Shown: positions 8,399-17,583, counted from the first letter of the stretch. The stretch is DNA of 41,122 nt from Asaia bogorensis (GCA_945861095.1 CAMATI010000012.1:1-41122), one strand, 5' to 3'. Program-made: numbers and translations. Notes: a model not told the origin generated them from the letters alone.

Positions 8399-10531
8399 CT
8401 ACGCGGCCTTCACCCCGGCAATAAATAGATCGACCTCCGTGCTTAGCCGTTCGGCCTGCTTCGACAGCGCCGCGGAAGCCCCCAGCACCTGCGAGGCGGC
8501 CGCCCCGGTTTCCGCCGCGCCCTGGCTGACCCCCTGGATCGTGTCGGTCACCGACTCGGTCCCACGCGCGGCCTGCTGGACGTTGCGCGCGATCTCGTCG
8601 GTCGCCGCCCCTTGCTCCTCGATCGCCGCGGCGATGGACGTGAAGGTCTGGCTGACCTCCCCGATCGTCGTCGCGATCCCCTGAATGGCCTGCGCGGCCT
8701 CCCGCGTCGCGGACTGGATCTGACTGATCTGCTGGCCGATCTCCTCGGTGGCCTTGGTGGTCTGGGCCGCCAGCCCTTTCACCTCGCTGGCAACGACCGC
8801 GAAGCCCTTGCCGGCCTCCCCTGCCCGCGCCGCCTCGATCGTCGCGTTCAACGCCAACAGATTGGTCTGGCTGGCGATGTTGGTGATCAGACTGACCACG
8901 TCGCCGATTTTCTGCGCCCCTTCGGCCAACGCCCGGACGACGATGTCCGTGCGCGCGGCCTCCGCGGTCGCTCGGTTGGCGATTTCGGACGACACGCCGA
9001 CCTGACGCGCGATCTCGCTGATCGAGGCCGCCAATTCCTCGGCCGCCGTCGCCACTGTCCCCACGTTGACACTCGCTTCCGATGCCGCGTTGCTCACCAC
9101 CGCGGTTTGGGACGTCGTCTGAGACGCGATCCCCGACATCACCGACGCCGTCGAACCCAGTTCGGACGACGCGACCGTCACCTCCCCGACAAGCTGCCCA
9201 AGCTGCGTTTCGAAGTTCCGCACCAGGGTTTCCATACGCGCCGCCCGCTCGGCTTTTGTCCGGTTATCCGCATCCTGCTCCGCGCGCATCCGTTCGGCGG
9301 CCAGAGCGTTTCGTTTGAACACCGCGACGGTCTCGCCCATGCGATCCACCTCATCACGTTGGCGACCGGCCGGCACATCCACGGTCAGGTCTCCCTCCGC
9401 CAGGCGGCCCATCACCGCCTCCAGCCGCGTGATGCGCCGCACCAGGCTGCGAGCGATATAGAGGAAGACGATCAGCAACGCCGCCGCCACGCAGGCCGCC
9501 GCTATCGCCAGCACAACCGCCATGCCGGTCCGGATGAAGGCTTCGGATTCGTCGGTGGCCGCCTTGGTCTGCCGATTGGCCATGTCAACCAGACCATCCA
9601 CCGCCTTCGCCAACGCCACCGTCGTCGCCTGCGCCTGGTCCATGATCGCTCGGCTGGCCCGCATCGCTTCCATTTCCCGCGACCGCAGGCCGAACAGGCT
9701 GTTCTTGCCGACGCCACGGATCAGCACCGCCTCCAGCGCCGCTTTCAGGCCATCGGTCGGGTGCAGGGTCTCGATCACCTCAAGGTGCTCCCGGGCTTTC
9801 TCCGCGGCGATGCTGAAAGCCTTCTGACCCGCGGCCACGGCATTCTCATTCGGGGCGAAACTTGCCCGAGCGAGCATTTCCGCCGCCTGGTTCGCCTGCC
9901 CGCGCAATTCCGCCAGGGCCTGCGCCAGGGGCACATGGGTCGTGACCAGTTCGATCATCGCCATCGTCATCGTCGACGCGTCGGAGCCCATGCTCATCGT
10001 CGCCTGCGAGATGTTGCCCTGCACGCCATCAAGGCCTTTCGCCACCAGACCGCGCAGTCGATCCAGGGCGCGGAGGTTGGACTTGGCCGCTTCAACCCGC
10101 TGGTCGATGACCATCATGCGATCGCCGACGGCGTCGTGCAGTTTCGACAGATGACCGGTCAATTCCCCGCTGAGGCCGGCAATGGTCTTCAACGCGGGAT
10201 CGTCGCCCAATGTGGCACCCAGCTCGCCCAGTTTGGCGTTGACCACCTTCTGCTGGTTTTCCAGGGCTGCCCAGTAGTCGGATCGCTGCGATTCGGATTC
10301 CGCCCGCAGCAAGGCCGGCGCCCCGGCGGCCAGGGTTCCGGTTTCGGCGTGCAGTTGCAGCGCCAGGGAAATCTCCGGGATCCGCCGATCCGCCATCTCT
10401 CGGACATTGCCGCCAAGTTCCTGCAATATCAGGCTGGCGACGATGCCGGATACCACCGCGCCACCCGCAATCGCTCCAAAGGCCAGGAACAGCTTGCCCT
10501 TGATACCGAAGCCTCGTGATTTGTTACTCAT
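8399..10531 (-). CDS. Methyl-accepting chemotaxis protein
   Basis: The 710-residue chemoreceptor has transmembrane helix 1 at about 14-36 and a roughly 300-residue helical periplasmic sensor. TM2 follows at about 337-360, then a HAMP domain (361-412) with [20 protein letters not shown] and a long MA signalling domain to the end. The hairpin tip [20 protein letters not shown] and the motif [13 protein letters not shown] are intact. It relays ligand binding to CheA/CheW and flagella. No che genes are in the window, so it is an orphan receptor. ATG (MSNKSRG) is preferred over a TTG 15 bp upstream because GGAG lies at proper spacing. Its start overlaps the end of the DctP-like small gene by 8 nt, implying coupling. 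Confidence 0.94.
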   Translation of the reverse strand: MSNKSRGFGIKGKLFLAFGAIAGGAVVSGIVASLILQELGGNVREMADRRIPEISLALQLHAETGTLAAGAPALLRAESESQRSDYWAALENQQKVVNAKLGELGATLGDDPALKTIAGLSGELTGHLSKLHDAVGDRMMVIDQRVEAAKSNLRALDRLRGLVAKGLDGVQGNISQATMSMGSDASTMTMAMIELVTTHVPLAQALAELRGQANQAAEMLARASFAPNENAVAAGQKAFSIAAEKAREHLEVIETLHPTDGLKAALEAVLIRGVGKNSLFGLRSREMEAMRASRAIMDQAQATTVALAKAVDGLVDMANRQTKAATDESEAFIRTGMAVVLAIAAACVAAALLIVFLYIARSLVRRITRLEAVMGRLAEGDLTVDVPAGRQRDEVDRMGETVAVFKRNALAAERMRAEQDADNRTKAERAARMETLVRNFETQLGQLVGEVTVASSELGSTASVMSGIASQTTSQTAVVSNAASEASVNVGTVATAAEELAASISEIARQVGVSSEIANRATAEAARTDIVVRALAEGAQKIGDVVSLITNIASQTNLLALNATIEAARAGEAGKGFAVVASEVKGLAAQTTKATEEIGQQISQIQSATREAAQAIQGIATTIGEVSQTFTSIAAAIEEQGAATDEIARNVQQAARGTESVTDTIQGVSQGAAETGAAASQVLGASAALSKQAERLSTEVDLFIAGVKAA

Positions 10532-10763
10532 CGTGGTTTGCTCCAACCAGGGCCGGGGTCGGCGCGACCTCCATACGGCCCCCGGAAACGGCCGCTACCT
10601 TACGGGCGAACGGTTCCAGCACGGTCCTGTAGGCGGGCGTTGCCTCGGCGTTGATCGTGGCGAAGCGCAGGACGGTTTCCGCGGCGTTCGCGACCTGGGC
10701 ACCGGCCGCCAGGCCCACCGCCACGGCAGCCCCCATGGCCGCGGAAGACTTCAGGAGACTCAT
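10524..10763 (-). CDS. Truncated TRAP (DctP-type) binding protein, or small periplasmic protein
   Basis: The 79-residue product has a clear Sec signal peptide (residues 1-28, cleavage after ANA). It is followed by [20 protein letters not shown] and [15 protein letters not shown]. This reads like the first 40 mature residues of a DctP/TRAP solute-binding protein, which normally runs to about 330 residues. The frame stops shortly after the SGGRMEV motif, 8 nt inside the chemoreceptor gene. A GAAAGGG leader at suitable distance and codon use suggest it can be translated. Either it is the remnant of a binding-protein gene lost when the chemoreceptor was joined to it, or a short periplasmic partner of the receptor. 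The similarity is from memory of the family and needs a profile search. Confidence 0.6.
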   Translation of the reverse strand: MSLLKSSAAMGAAVAVGLAAGAQVANAAETVLRFATINAEATPAYRTVLEPFARKVAAVSGGRMEVAPTPALVGANHDE

Positions 10764-11034
10764 GCAAAAGACCCTTTCAAACGACCCGACGGGGCAACAG
10801 CCAATTCCGACGAAACTCCGGCGCATGGTGTCGGCAGACGATTAAAATTTGGTTTACTCTGGCCGTAATTAGCCGATTTCCGGTCACCATTCCGATAGCA
10901 CCGCCCCGAAGGCCGGATGGTTTGCCACTGCCCGGCCGGGGATCCGTGGACATGTTCAGGGGGCGGACGCTTCCCTCGGACGGCGCGTCATGGTCCACTG
11001 GGGTCAAGACCGGTTGGTCAAGAGGAGGAACGCC

Positions 11035-12618
11035 ATGACGACCCGACGCCTGCTTCTGGCCGCGGCTGCCAGCCTGACCGCCCATATGGCGGTCGCACAA
11101 TCGGCGGTTGCCCAAACGCTGACGATCGGCATCGGCGATGCGGTGACCAGCATCGACCCGCACTATCTGAACTCACCCACCAACAAGAACGTGATCTGCA
11201 ACATCTACGATGCGCTGACCGATGCCGACAGCGGCTACGGGGTCATTCCGTCGCTGGCCGAATCCTGGAAGCGGCTGGACGACCTGACATGGGAGTTCAA
11301 GATCAGGCCCGGCGTGCGCTTCCATGACGGGTCCAGGCTGACCGCGAATGACGCGATGGCGGCCATCACCCGGGTGCCGAAAGTGCCGAACGCACCGCAG
11401 CCGTTCACGACCTATATCCGCATGATCAACGGCATGACCGTGGTCGACGATCACACCTTGCGCATCACCACCAGCGCGCTGGATCCGATCCTGCCGAACG
11501 AATTGGTGCAGATCCGGATCATGCCGGCGTCCGCCGCCGCCATGACGACCGAGGATTTCAACACCGGCAAGGCCGCGATCGGCACCGGTCCGATGCGGTT
11601 CGTGTCCTATCAGCCCGGCGTCGGTGTGGAACTTGTTCGTAATGACCTCTATTGGGGCAAGCGGGCCGACTGGGAGAAGGTTTCGTTCCGTATCATATCG
11701 GAGGGCGCGGCACGGGTGGCGGCGCTGCTGGCGGGCGACATGCAGATGATCGATCTGGTGCCGAGCGATGCGCTGGAGGAACTGCGCAAGAATGGGAAAC
11801 TGCGTGTGGTGTCGGCGGAGGTCGGGCTGCGATACATCTTCCTGGCCTTGGACCAGTCGCGTGACGGCCCATCCCCATTCGTGTTCGGCCCGAATGGAGA
11901 GGTTTTGGAGAAAAACCCCTTAAAGGATGTGCGGGTCCGCAAGGCACTGTCTATCGCCATCAATCGCCCCGCGATCGTGGAACGGGTGATGGAGGGTGTC
12001 GCCACCGCGACCGGTCAGATGATGCCGGACGGCGGCGTCGGCAACGCGCCCGACATCAAGGTGCCGCAATTCGACCCGGAGCAGGCCAAGAAACTGCTGG
12101 CCGAGGCGGGTTATCCGAACGGGCTGCGCGTGACCATCCATTCCACCAAAGGCCGTTACGTGAACGACACGCGGATCGTGCAGGCCGTCGCGCAGATGTG
12201 GCAGCGGATCGGCGTGCAGGCGACGATCGAACTGCAACCCTGGAGCTCTTACGCCACCCGGGTCACCAAGCAGCAATATTCGGTGATGATCGGGGCCGTG
12301 GCGGCGGTGACCAGCGAGAGCTCGCAGGTGCTGCGCAGCGCCATGGGCACATACGACCTGCCGAAGGGCTGGGGCGGGTTCAACTGGGGGCGCTATTCCA
12401 ATCCGAAACTGGACGAACTGGTGATCGAGGCCAGCGCGACCGGAGACGACGACAAGCGCAACGAGTTGCTGCGTGCCGCCATGCGGATCGGCGTGGCCGA
12501 TGTTGCCAACATCCCGCTGCATTTCCAGCGCACCACGTGGGCCATGCAGCGCAGCCTGACATACACCGGGCGATCTGACGATCAGACCCGCATTTTGGAC
12601 ATCAGGCAGGCGCGGTGA
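11035..12618 (+). CDS. ABC transporter substrate-binding protein, family 5 (peptide/nickel/oligosaccharide type)
   Basis: The 527-residue periplasmic protein has a Sec signal peptide (about 1-27) after an excellent AGGAGG leader. The mature part has the SBP_bac_5 order: LTIGIGDAVTSIDPHYLNSP at the start, then LAESWKRLDDLTWEFKIRPGVRFHDG, the GTGPMRFVSYQPG motif and VRKALSIAINRPAIVERVMEG. Members bind peptides, opines, glycosides or nickel chelates for an ABC importer. No permease or ATPase genes lie nearby, so it is an orphan here. Its TGA overlaps the GTG of the EndoU-like gene (GTGA), so the two are translated as a coupled unit. The ligand cannot be inferred. Confidence 0.93.
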   Translation: MTTRRLLLAAAASLTAHMAVAQSAVAQTLTIGIGDAVTSIDPHYLNSPTNKNVICNIYDALTDADSGYGVIPSLAESWKRLDDLTWEFKIRPGVRFHDGSRLTANDAMAAITRVPKVPNAPQPFTTYIRMINGMTVVDDHTLRITTSALDPILPNELVQIRIMPASAAAMTTEDFNTGKAAIGTGPMRFVSYQPGVGVELVRNDLYWGKRADWEKVSFRIISEGAARVAALLAGDMQMIDLVPSDALEELRKNGKLRVVSAEVGLRYIFLALDQSRDGPSPFVFGPNGEVLEKNPLKDVRVRKALSIAINRPAIVERVMEGVATATGQMMPDGGVGNAPDIKVPQFDPEQAKKLLAEAGYPNGLRVTIHSTKGRYVNDTRIVQAVAQMWQRIGVQATIELQPWSSYATRVTKQQYSVMIGAVAAVTSESSQVLRSAMGTYDLPKGWGGFNWGRYSNPKLDELVIEASATGDDDKRNELLRAAMRIGVADVANIPLHFQRTTWAMQRSLTYTGRSDDQTRILDIRQAR

Positions 12619-13151
12619 CGCGGATCGGTCTTTGCCGAACCTTGCCGCTGGCCGCGCTGGCGTTCGCGATCGCGGGGGAGGCGGCGCGGGCTCAGGTCCC
12701 GTGCCCGCAACCATGGTCGTCGGGATCCCCCGCCGTGAAGGCGCAGCATATTTTCTGCGGGGAGATCAACGGCAAAGGACGCGCGGTCGGGTTTCACAGC
12801 CGCCCCGGTGGGCGGAACCCAGAGACCGTCGCGCTGACGGAAGACGTCCGCCTCGATCCCAGGCATCCCGGCATCTACACGATCAGCCGGTTCCACATCA
12901 CGGAGCATGGCCGGACCGAGGTCAAAACCCTGTCCACGATGTTTCCCGATCGATGCGACACCGACGCCGTGATCGCGGCGATCCAACATGCCTATGCCCA
13001 TGGAACAAGGACAGCGGATGGATTTTCCGGCCCGTCCGGCCCTACCTGCACGGATAATCGCGGCCAGGGGTTCCGCATCCAGGGGTTCACGGGCACCCAC
13101 GGGGGCAACAAAGGGGGCAGGACGGTGATCATGACCGCCTATCCCAATTGA
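12615..13151 (+). CDS. Exported EndoU-family ribonuclease (putative toxin)
   Basis: The 178-residue protein begins at a GTG overlapping the previous stop. Residues 1-26 form a Sec signal peptide ending ARA. The remainder resembles the bacterial EndoU nuclease domain known from contact-dependent and polymorphic toxins. His45 lies in QHIFCGEINGKGRAVGFHS and His61 in the same segment, then a GFRIQGF strand and a C-terminal Thr-Ala-Tyr-Pro motif typical of the family. Lys166 or a threonine near the end could complete the active site. EndoU enzymes cut RNA, often tRNA when used as toxins. Unlike CdiA or Rhs toxins it is not the tip of a giant protein: it is a free, small exported nuclease. The next gene abuts it and may be the immunity protein. 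Confidence 0.75.
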   Translation: MTRIGLCRTLPLAALAFAIAGEAARAQVPCPQPWSSGSPAVKAQHIFCGEINGKGRAVGFHSRPGGRNPETVALTEDVRLDPRHPGIYTISRFHITEHGRTEVKTLSTMFPDRCDTDAVIAAIQHAYAHGTRTADGFSGPSGPTCTDNRGQGFRIQGFTGTHGGNKGGRTVIMTAYPN

Positions 13152-13495
13152 TGGACCGCGTGGGTGCGATGGATCTGGTGTTCAGCCACGACGCTGACGG
13201 CAGGCCGGTGGCGGCGACCCGGGGAACCGCATCCGGGCCAGGTGATCTGGCAGCCTTCCTGACCGAGGAAGTCCACTGGCCCTACTATGCGTCCCTGTTG
13301 CTGGATCAGGCAACGGCGGCCCCAGGGAGTCCCCCCATCACCGCGACCGGGAATGCCTATGCCATGACATGCGACGGGGACACGGTGACGATCGAGCATC
13401 TGTACATCCCCGAACGGCGCCCCATTCGGCTGGTTCGGCAGGATTTCGTGGCGACGATGACCGCCTGGCGCGCGCATCTGGAGGCCGGCGCCTGA
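13151..13495 (+). CDS. Putative immunity protein, YacL-like
   Basis: The 114-residue acidic protein starts at an ATG whose A is the last base of the EndoU-like stop (TGATG), so translation is coupled. It has no signal peptide and should be cytoplasmic. The pattern MDLVFSHDADGRPVA, then TEEVHWPYYASLLLDQA, GNAYAMTCDGDTVTIEH and RQDFVATMTAWRAHL resembles the layout of the YacL/UPF0231 family, as far as I recall that family. Position directly behind a nuclease and cytoplasmic location fit an immunity role, but no experiment or search supports it here. It is the last gene of the substrate-binding-protein operon. Confidence 0.65.
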   Translation: MDRVGAMDLVFSHDADGRPVAATRGTASGPGDLAAFLTEEVHWPYYASLLLDQATAAPGSPPITATGNAYAMTCDGDTVTIEHLYIPERRPIRLVRQDFVATMTAWRAHLEAGA

Positions 13496-13658
13496 CTGTG
13501 TGGCACCGAATCGAACACGGGGTGGCGGTCCGGGGGGAGACCGTCATTCCCGTATCGTTACGCACCAAATCAGTCCATACGTGGCCCGGTTTGGCGGTCT
13601 GGTCAGAAGGCACGAACCTGGCGTTCAGCCAGAAGAAGCGCGTCCGCCGTGAACAGCC

Positions 13659-14144
13659 TCAGTGAACGCCAATATCGACGATTCGTCCGCCCGGACCGTC
13701 GACACTGGCCAGGGCCTGGGCATTCGGCCGACGCTCGCCGGTCCATCTGGTTTCAACGCGGGCAGGACGAATAGTGCCGGTCCGCAGCAGCGCATCACGC
13801 ACCGCGTTGGCCCGCTGCTGGGACAGACGCATGTTGGAAGCGTCGCTGCCAATTCCGTCGGTCTTGCCGATCACGGTCGCGGTCATTGTCGGATTGGCGC
13901 GCAGCTTTTCCGCCGCGCCATTCACCGCGGACTGGGCCTCCGATCCGAGCCGGGCACTGCCGGAATCGAAGGGGGCGTGAAACCAGGTGACATTGTTCGC
14001 GGGCAGCGCCGCAAGCGCGGTGCCGGGCGGATTATAGGGTGTCGCCTGCGCAACGGGTGCCGCGTTCTGCTGTGTGCAGCCGGCCAGCAGGGCAAAGGCG
14101 CCAATGGAAAGGAGTTTGGTCAGGGACGTCGCGGCTTGGGTCAT
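13659..14144 (-). CDS. OmpA-family lipoprotein
   Basis: The 161-residue protein has a lipoprotein signal with lipobox LLAGC (lipidated Cys near residue 23). A C-terminal OmpA-like peptidoglycan-binding domain follows, showing TDGIGSDASNMRLSQQRANA and a final GRIVDIGV strand. It probably sits in the outer membrane and grips peptidoglycan. A GTG 9 bp upstream is an alternative start; neither has a strong Shine-Dalgarno. The domain is short at its N-side compared with Pal, which is usual for the small TDG-type members. It lies downstream of, and on the same strand as, the short unknown gene and the MdoH-like gene. Confidence 0.85.
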   Translation of the reverse strand: MTQAATSLTKLLSIGAFALLAGCTQQNAAPVAQATPYNPPGTALAALPANNVTWFHAPFDSGSARLGSEAQSAVNGAAEKLRANPTMTATVIGKTDGIGSDASNMRLSQQRANAVRDALLRTGTIRPARVETRWTGERRPNAQALASVDGPGGRIVDIGVH

Positions 14145-14201
14145 GAATTTCACCGTTGTTTGTGATCAATTGAAGCCGGATGCAGCCGGCGGCAGGACGG
14201 G

Positions 14202-14438
14202 CTAGCCGACGGATGCCGGGAATTTGACGACCCGCGGCGGGACCGAGGACCGACGGCCCATGTCGACTTTCAGGTAGAATACCGCCGGCAGCTCCGCGCT
14301 CGATTCGTCGAGATGCGCCAAACCGTCCGCGAGGTCCGCGAAGGTGGCGCCGTCCGGCAGGCGGAACGACAAAGCCCTGTCGGCCAATGCCACGGTGACC
14401 AGGTTGGCGGACGCGGTTTCCCGCTGCGTGTTTCGCAT
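14202..14438 (-). CDS. Small hypothetical protein
   Basis: The 78-residue protein has GGAG 8 nt before its ATG. The sequence contains SANLVTVALADRALSFRLPD, then GATFADLADGLAHLDES and AVFYLKVDM. Alternating strands with a helix could form a beta-grasp or similar small fold. There is no signal peptide and no recognised family. It lies between the MdoH-like gene and the OmpA-like lipoprotein on the same strand. Codon use supports coding, but the length leaves doubt. Confidence 0.55.
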   Translation of the reverse strand: MRNTQRETASANLVTVALADRALSFRLPDGATFADLADGLAHLDESSAELPAVFYLKVDMGRRSSVPPRVVKFPASVG

Positions 14439-14605
14439 GCCATTAACTCCGGGTTGCGGTTTGAAGCCGAGCGGCGCCCAGATCGGTCGGTGGCAGAGGG
14501 TCTGCTCGCCGGGCGGGATGCCGATGCCCGATCATTCATGGAAGGCGGTCGGTTTGCCTTACAGTCTAATTAGGCAGGCAGGCGCCACCGCGACAGGGAC
14601 GGAAA

Positions 14606-16276
14606 CTACGTAGGTAGACGGGACGACGCAGTATCGAATTCCTCCGGAACCGCGGCAACACGGTGGCACCGCAGCCAGTCGCCGACCCGCGGATCGGCCG
14701 TCAGCACGCAAAACGGGATCGCCAGAAGCAACCCGCCAAGCAACGGGACCGCCCAAAGCACGACGACCGGGCCGGCGGCGGCGAAGCCGGCGAACAGGAC
14801 CAGCCCCAGCAGGGTCTGAGGCCAGAACAGGCGGAATGCCTCGGACCACGGGATGCCGCGATCGCCGCGGTTCTGCGGCGCCCACCCGTCGCGCACACCA
14901 AACACCAGGCGGATGGTCGTTGCCGTCTTGTTCAGGATGGTGATGGGATCGACCAGCAGCGCGAACACCGATTCCAGGAAGGCGCCAGTCAGGATCCGCG
15001 CGGTGCCACCGTAGCGGGCACGTTTCGCGGATGATGCCAGGATTTCCAGATAACCCAGGAATTTTGGGCTATAGATCGCCACGATCCAGGTCAGCATCAC
15101 CGCCAAAGCGGGGCAGGCGGGAAAGGGCGAGGTCTTGTCGGTCACGGCGGCCCAGGCGGCGGCCAGCATGAAGATCAGGTAGAACGGGGCACAACCGAAC
15201 AGCAGGATCGCCTGGATCAACTGCCACCGCCCCATCGGCCGTAATCCCGGCATCCGCAACAGGTGCCGGTATTCCAGGTTCCCAGCCAGCCACCGCATCT
15301 CCCTACGGACGAATTCCGGCAGGGCGGGCGGATTGGCCTCGGCCGACCCATCCTCCAGGGGGATCAGGCGCACACCCCAGCCGGCACCGGCCAGCATCGC
15401 CGCCTCTATCTGGTCATGGGACAGGATGTGGCGGCCACCGGGCAGCAGCGGCAACTGGCAATGATCGCGGAACGGGGCGATGCGCAGGACGGCGTTGTGG
15501 CCCCAGTAGCAACTCTCATCGCCTTGCCACCACGCCAGAGCGGTCGCCCAGGTGCGCATGCCGGCGCGCATGCCGAACTGGAACAGGCGGGGAAACGCCG
15601 AAGTCGCGGGCAGGCCGACCGTCAGATGCTGCGCCACGGCCAGTCGAGGCGAGTCGTGCATGATCCGCACCAGGCGCAGCACGGCCTCGGCCGTAATCTG
15701 CGAATCGGCATCCAGAACCAGCATCAATTCGAACCCGTCGGCGTGATGCTCCAGAAAATCCATGATGTTGCCGGCCTTGAAGCCGGTATTGCTGGCGCGA
15801 CGGCGATAGCGCACCCGGGCTGGATCGCGGTCGGCACGCCGAAACGCGACGACCGCCTGTTCCTCGGCCGCGGCCGAGGCGGGATCGGCGGTGTCGGACA
15901 GAATGAACAGAGCGAAACGTTCCCCGGCTCCGACGTCATCCAGTTTATCGAGCAGGCGCCGCACGGGGGGTAGGACGGTTGCCATATCCTCATTGCGCAC
16001 GGTGACCGCGATGGCCGTCCTGGGCAGTTGGTCCGCCGCGACCCTGGGCACCGAGGTGGCGGGTCCCCGCCAGTCCCGCGCCATGATCAGGACGAAGCCG
16101 ATCACGCCATTCGCGAGGCAAAAGCCCACCCAGGGGATCGCCCCCAGGAAACTGCCCATCATCAGAACCTTGGCGACCGTCCAGCCACCGGGCGCCAGAA
16201 CCGCGTGCAGCAGCCAGGCCAGCCAACCGGTAACGGCCAGCACGATGACGATAACGAGCAGACGGCGAACAGCCAT
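14606..16276 (-). CDS. MdoH/OpgH-like membrane glucosyltransferase
   Basis: The 556-residue inner-membrane GT2 enzyme has two N-terminal membrane helices (about 5-27 and 36-65) and a GT-A catalytic domain from about 85 to 340. The motifs are SDT at 127-129, DAD at 189-191, ILSHDQ at 285-290 and RREMRW at 324-329. Several more helices lie in the C-terminal half. The family polymerises beta-glucan backbones of osmoregulated periplasmic glucans from UDP-glucose. It is much shorter than the roughly 850-residue E. coli OpgH because the long N-terminal cytoplasmic part is missing. No opgG neighbour is present. The ATG with AGGA 7 nt upstream is preferred over a GTG 39 bp earlier. It is transcribed divergently from the GT4 gene. 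Confidence 0.88.
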   Translation of the reverse strand: MAVRRLLVIVIVLAVTGWLAWLLHAVLAPGGWTVAKVLMMGSFLGAIPWVGFCLANGVIGFVLIMARDWRGPATSVPRVAADQLPRTAIAVTVRNEDMATVLPPVRRLLDKLDDVGAGERFALFILSDTADPASAAAEEQAVVAFRRADRDPARVRYRRRASNTGFKAGNIMDFLEHHADGFELMLVLDADSQITAEAVLRLVRIMHDSPRLAVAQHLTVGLPATSAFPRLFQFGMRAGMRTWATALAWWQGDESCYWGHNAVLRIAPFRDHCQLPLLPGGRHILSHDQIEAAMLAGAGWGVRLIPLEDGSAEANPPALPEFVRREMRWLAGNLEYRHLLRMPGLRPMGRWQLIQAILLFGCAPFYLIFMLAAAWAAVTDKTSPFPACPALAVMLTWIVAIYSPKFLGYLEILASSAKRARYGGTARILTGAFLESVFALLVDPITILNKTATTIRLVFGVRDGWAPQNRGDRGIPWSEAFRLFWPQTLLGLVLFAGFAAAGPVVVLWAVPLLGGLLLAIPFCVLTADPRVGDWLRCHRVAAVPEEFDTASSRLPT

Positions 16277-16375
16277 TCCCGGGTCCTGATCACTGACGCC
16301 AGTCCGTCGATCCACGACGCACTCGGCTCCGAAACCTCATAGCCGAAGCTCGGCTGTGCCTGTATAGCCGCCGCG

Positions 16376-17512
16376 ATGTCAGAAGCCGACGCCCGCCCCG
16401 CCGACCCGCTTGTCGCCGTCGTGCTTCCCCCGCGGGAGGGCTTCGGGCCCGGGCGTACGGGCGCGTTGGGATTGCTCGCCCGTCGGCTGACCGCGACCCC
16501 GGGGTTTCGCACCATCGTCGTGGCCGGACCGCAGGATGGGCCGGTGTTCCCTGGCATCGATCTGCTGACCGTCGCGCCGAGCCGCTGGTGGCTGGGCAAC
16601 ACCAGCCTTCGCTATGCGCGCGCGGTGGCCAAGCGGCTGCGCACCCTGCGTCCGGCGCTGGTGGAAGTGCATAATCGTCCGGAAATCGCGCTGTCGCTGG
16701 CGCGCCGGCTGCCCGATGTCCCGGTTACCCTCATTCTGAACAACGATCCGCAAGATATGCGCGAATCCCGGACGCCGGCGGAACGGGACACGATGCTGCG
16801 GCAATTGGCCCGCGTCATCACATCGTCGGCCTATTTGCGCGGTCGCTTGCTGGACGGCGTCGCCCAACCGGCCCGGGAGCCGGTGGTGTTGCCCAACTGC
16901 CTTGATCTGGCCGAACTGCCGCCTCCCGTGCCTCGGCAGCGCGTGATCCTGTTTGCCGGACGGGTCGTCGCCGACAAGGGGCCCGATTCGTTCGTATCCG
17001 CATGTGCCACGTCCCTGCCGCATCTTCCCGGGTGGCACGCGGTGATGATCGGCGCCGACCGCTTCCGCGCCGACAGCCCCGATACCGAGTTCGTCCGCGT
17101 GGTCCGCGCCGCGGCCGAGGCATCGACCATCCAGGTGCTGGGCTATCGAGACCATCCCGATGTGCTGGCGGCGATGGGCCGAGCGGCGATCGTGGTGGTG
17201 CCGAGCCGGTGGGCGGAACCGTTTGGACTGGTGGCGCTGGAAGCGATGGCGAGCGGGGCGGCGCTGATCTGCTCCCCGCGCGGTGGATTGCCGGAGGTCG
17301 CGGGCGACACCGCGGTGTATGCGGACCCCGACGAACCCGGCGCGCTGGCCCGCGCCATCCGCGCCTTGGCTGGTGATGCCGCCCGACGCTCTGAATTGGC
17401 CGCGGCGGGGATGGCGCGCGCCCGCATGTTCGACGCGCCGGTGATTGCCGCCCAGCTCGCGGGGTTGCGGCGGGACATCCTCGGGCATGATACAAATCGC
17501 CCCCTACCGTGA
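16376..17512 (+). CDS. Glycosyltransferase family 4 protein
   Basis: The 378-residue GT-B enzyme has an acceptor domain at about 12-185 and a GT4 donor domain from 186. Key motifs are ILFAGRVVADKGPD (191-204), VVVPSRWAEPFGLVALEAMA and the E-x7-E pair Glu281/Glu289 that binds the nucleotide-sugar. An LVEVHNRPE segment near 95 is typical of LPS or capsule-type transferases. It probably adds a sugar to an envelope glycan at the cytoplasmic face of the membrane; donor and acceptor are unknown. Only about 100 bp separate it from the divergent MdoH-like gene, suggesting a shared promoter region. Its stop codon lies inside a REP-like repeat. Confidence 0.9.
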   Translation: MSEADARPADPLVAVVLPPREGFGPGRTGALGLLARRLTATPGFRTIVVAGPQDGPVFPGIDLLTVAPSRWWLGNTSLRYARAVAKRLRTLRPALVEVHNRPEIALSLARRLPDVPVTLILNNDPQDMRESRTPAERDTMLRQLARVITSSAYLRGRLLDGVAQPAREPVVLPNCLDLAELPPPVPRQRVILFAGRVVADKGPDSFVSACATSLPHLPGWHAVMIGADRFRADSPDTEFVRVVRAAAEASTIQVLGYRDHPDVLAAMGRAAIVVVPSRWAEPFGLVALEAMASGAALICSPRGGLPEVAGDTAVYADPDEPGALARAIRALAGDAARRSELAAAGMARARMFDAPVIAAQLAGLRRDILGHDTNRPLP

Positions 17513-17583
17513 TTGCCGGAGTTGACCCGGCAACCCGCCCCCACCGTTGAAGCCTGGATCGCCGGGTCAGGCTCGGCAATGAC
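17509..17583. repeat. REP-like palindromic element overlapping a gene end
   Basis: GTGATTGCC at 17509-17517 and GGCAATGAC at 17575-17583 are imperfect inverted ends (one mismatch). GTTGACCCGGCAACCCGCC and GCCGGGTCAGGC inside pair further. It is the same family as 6446-6532. The TGA stop of the GT4 gene is part of the left end. Confidence 0.75.

Noticed and set aside
8612..10519. 635-codon plus-strand open frame
   Set aside because: It is antisense to the chemoreceptor; Arg/His/Gly-rich composition is typical of shadow frames.
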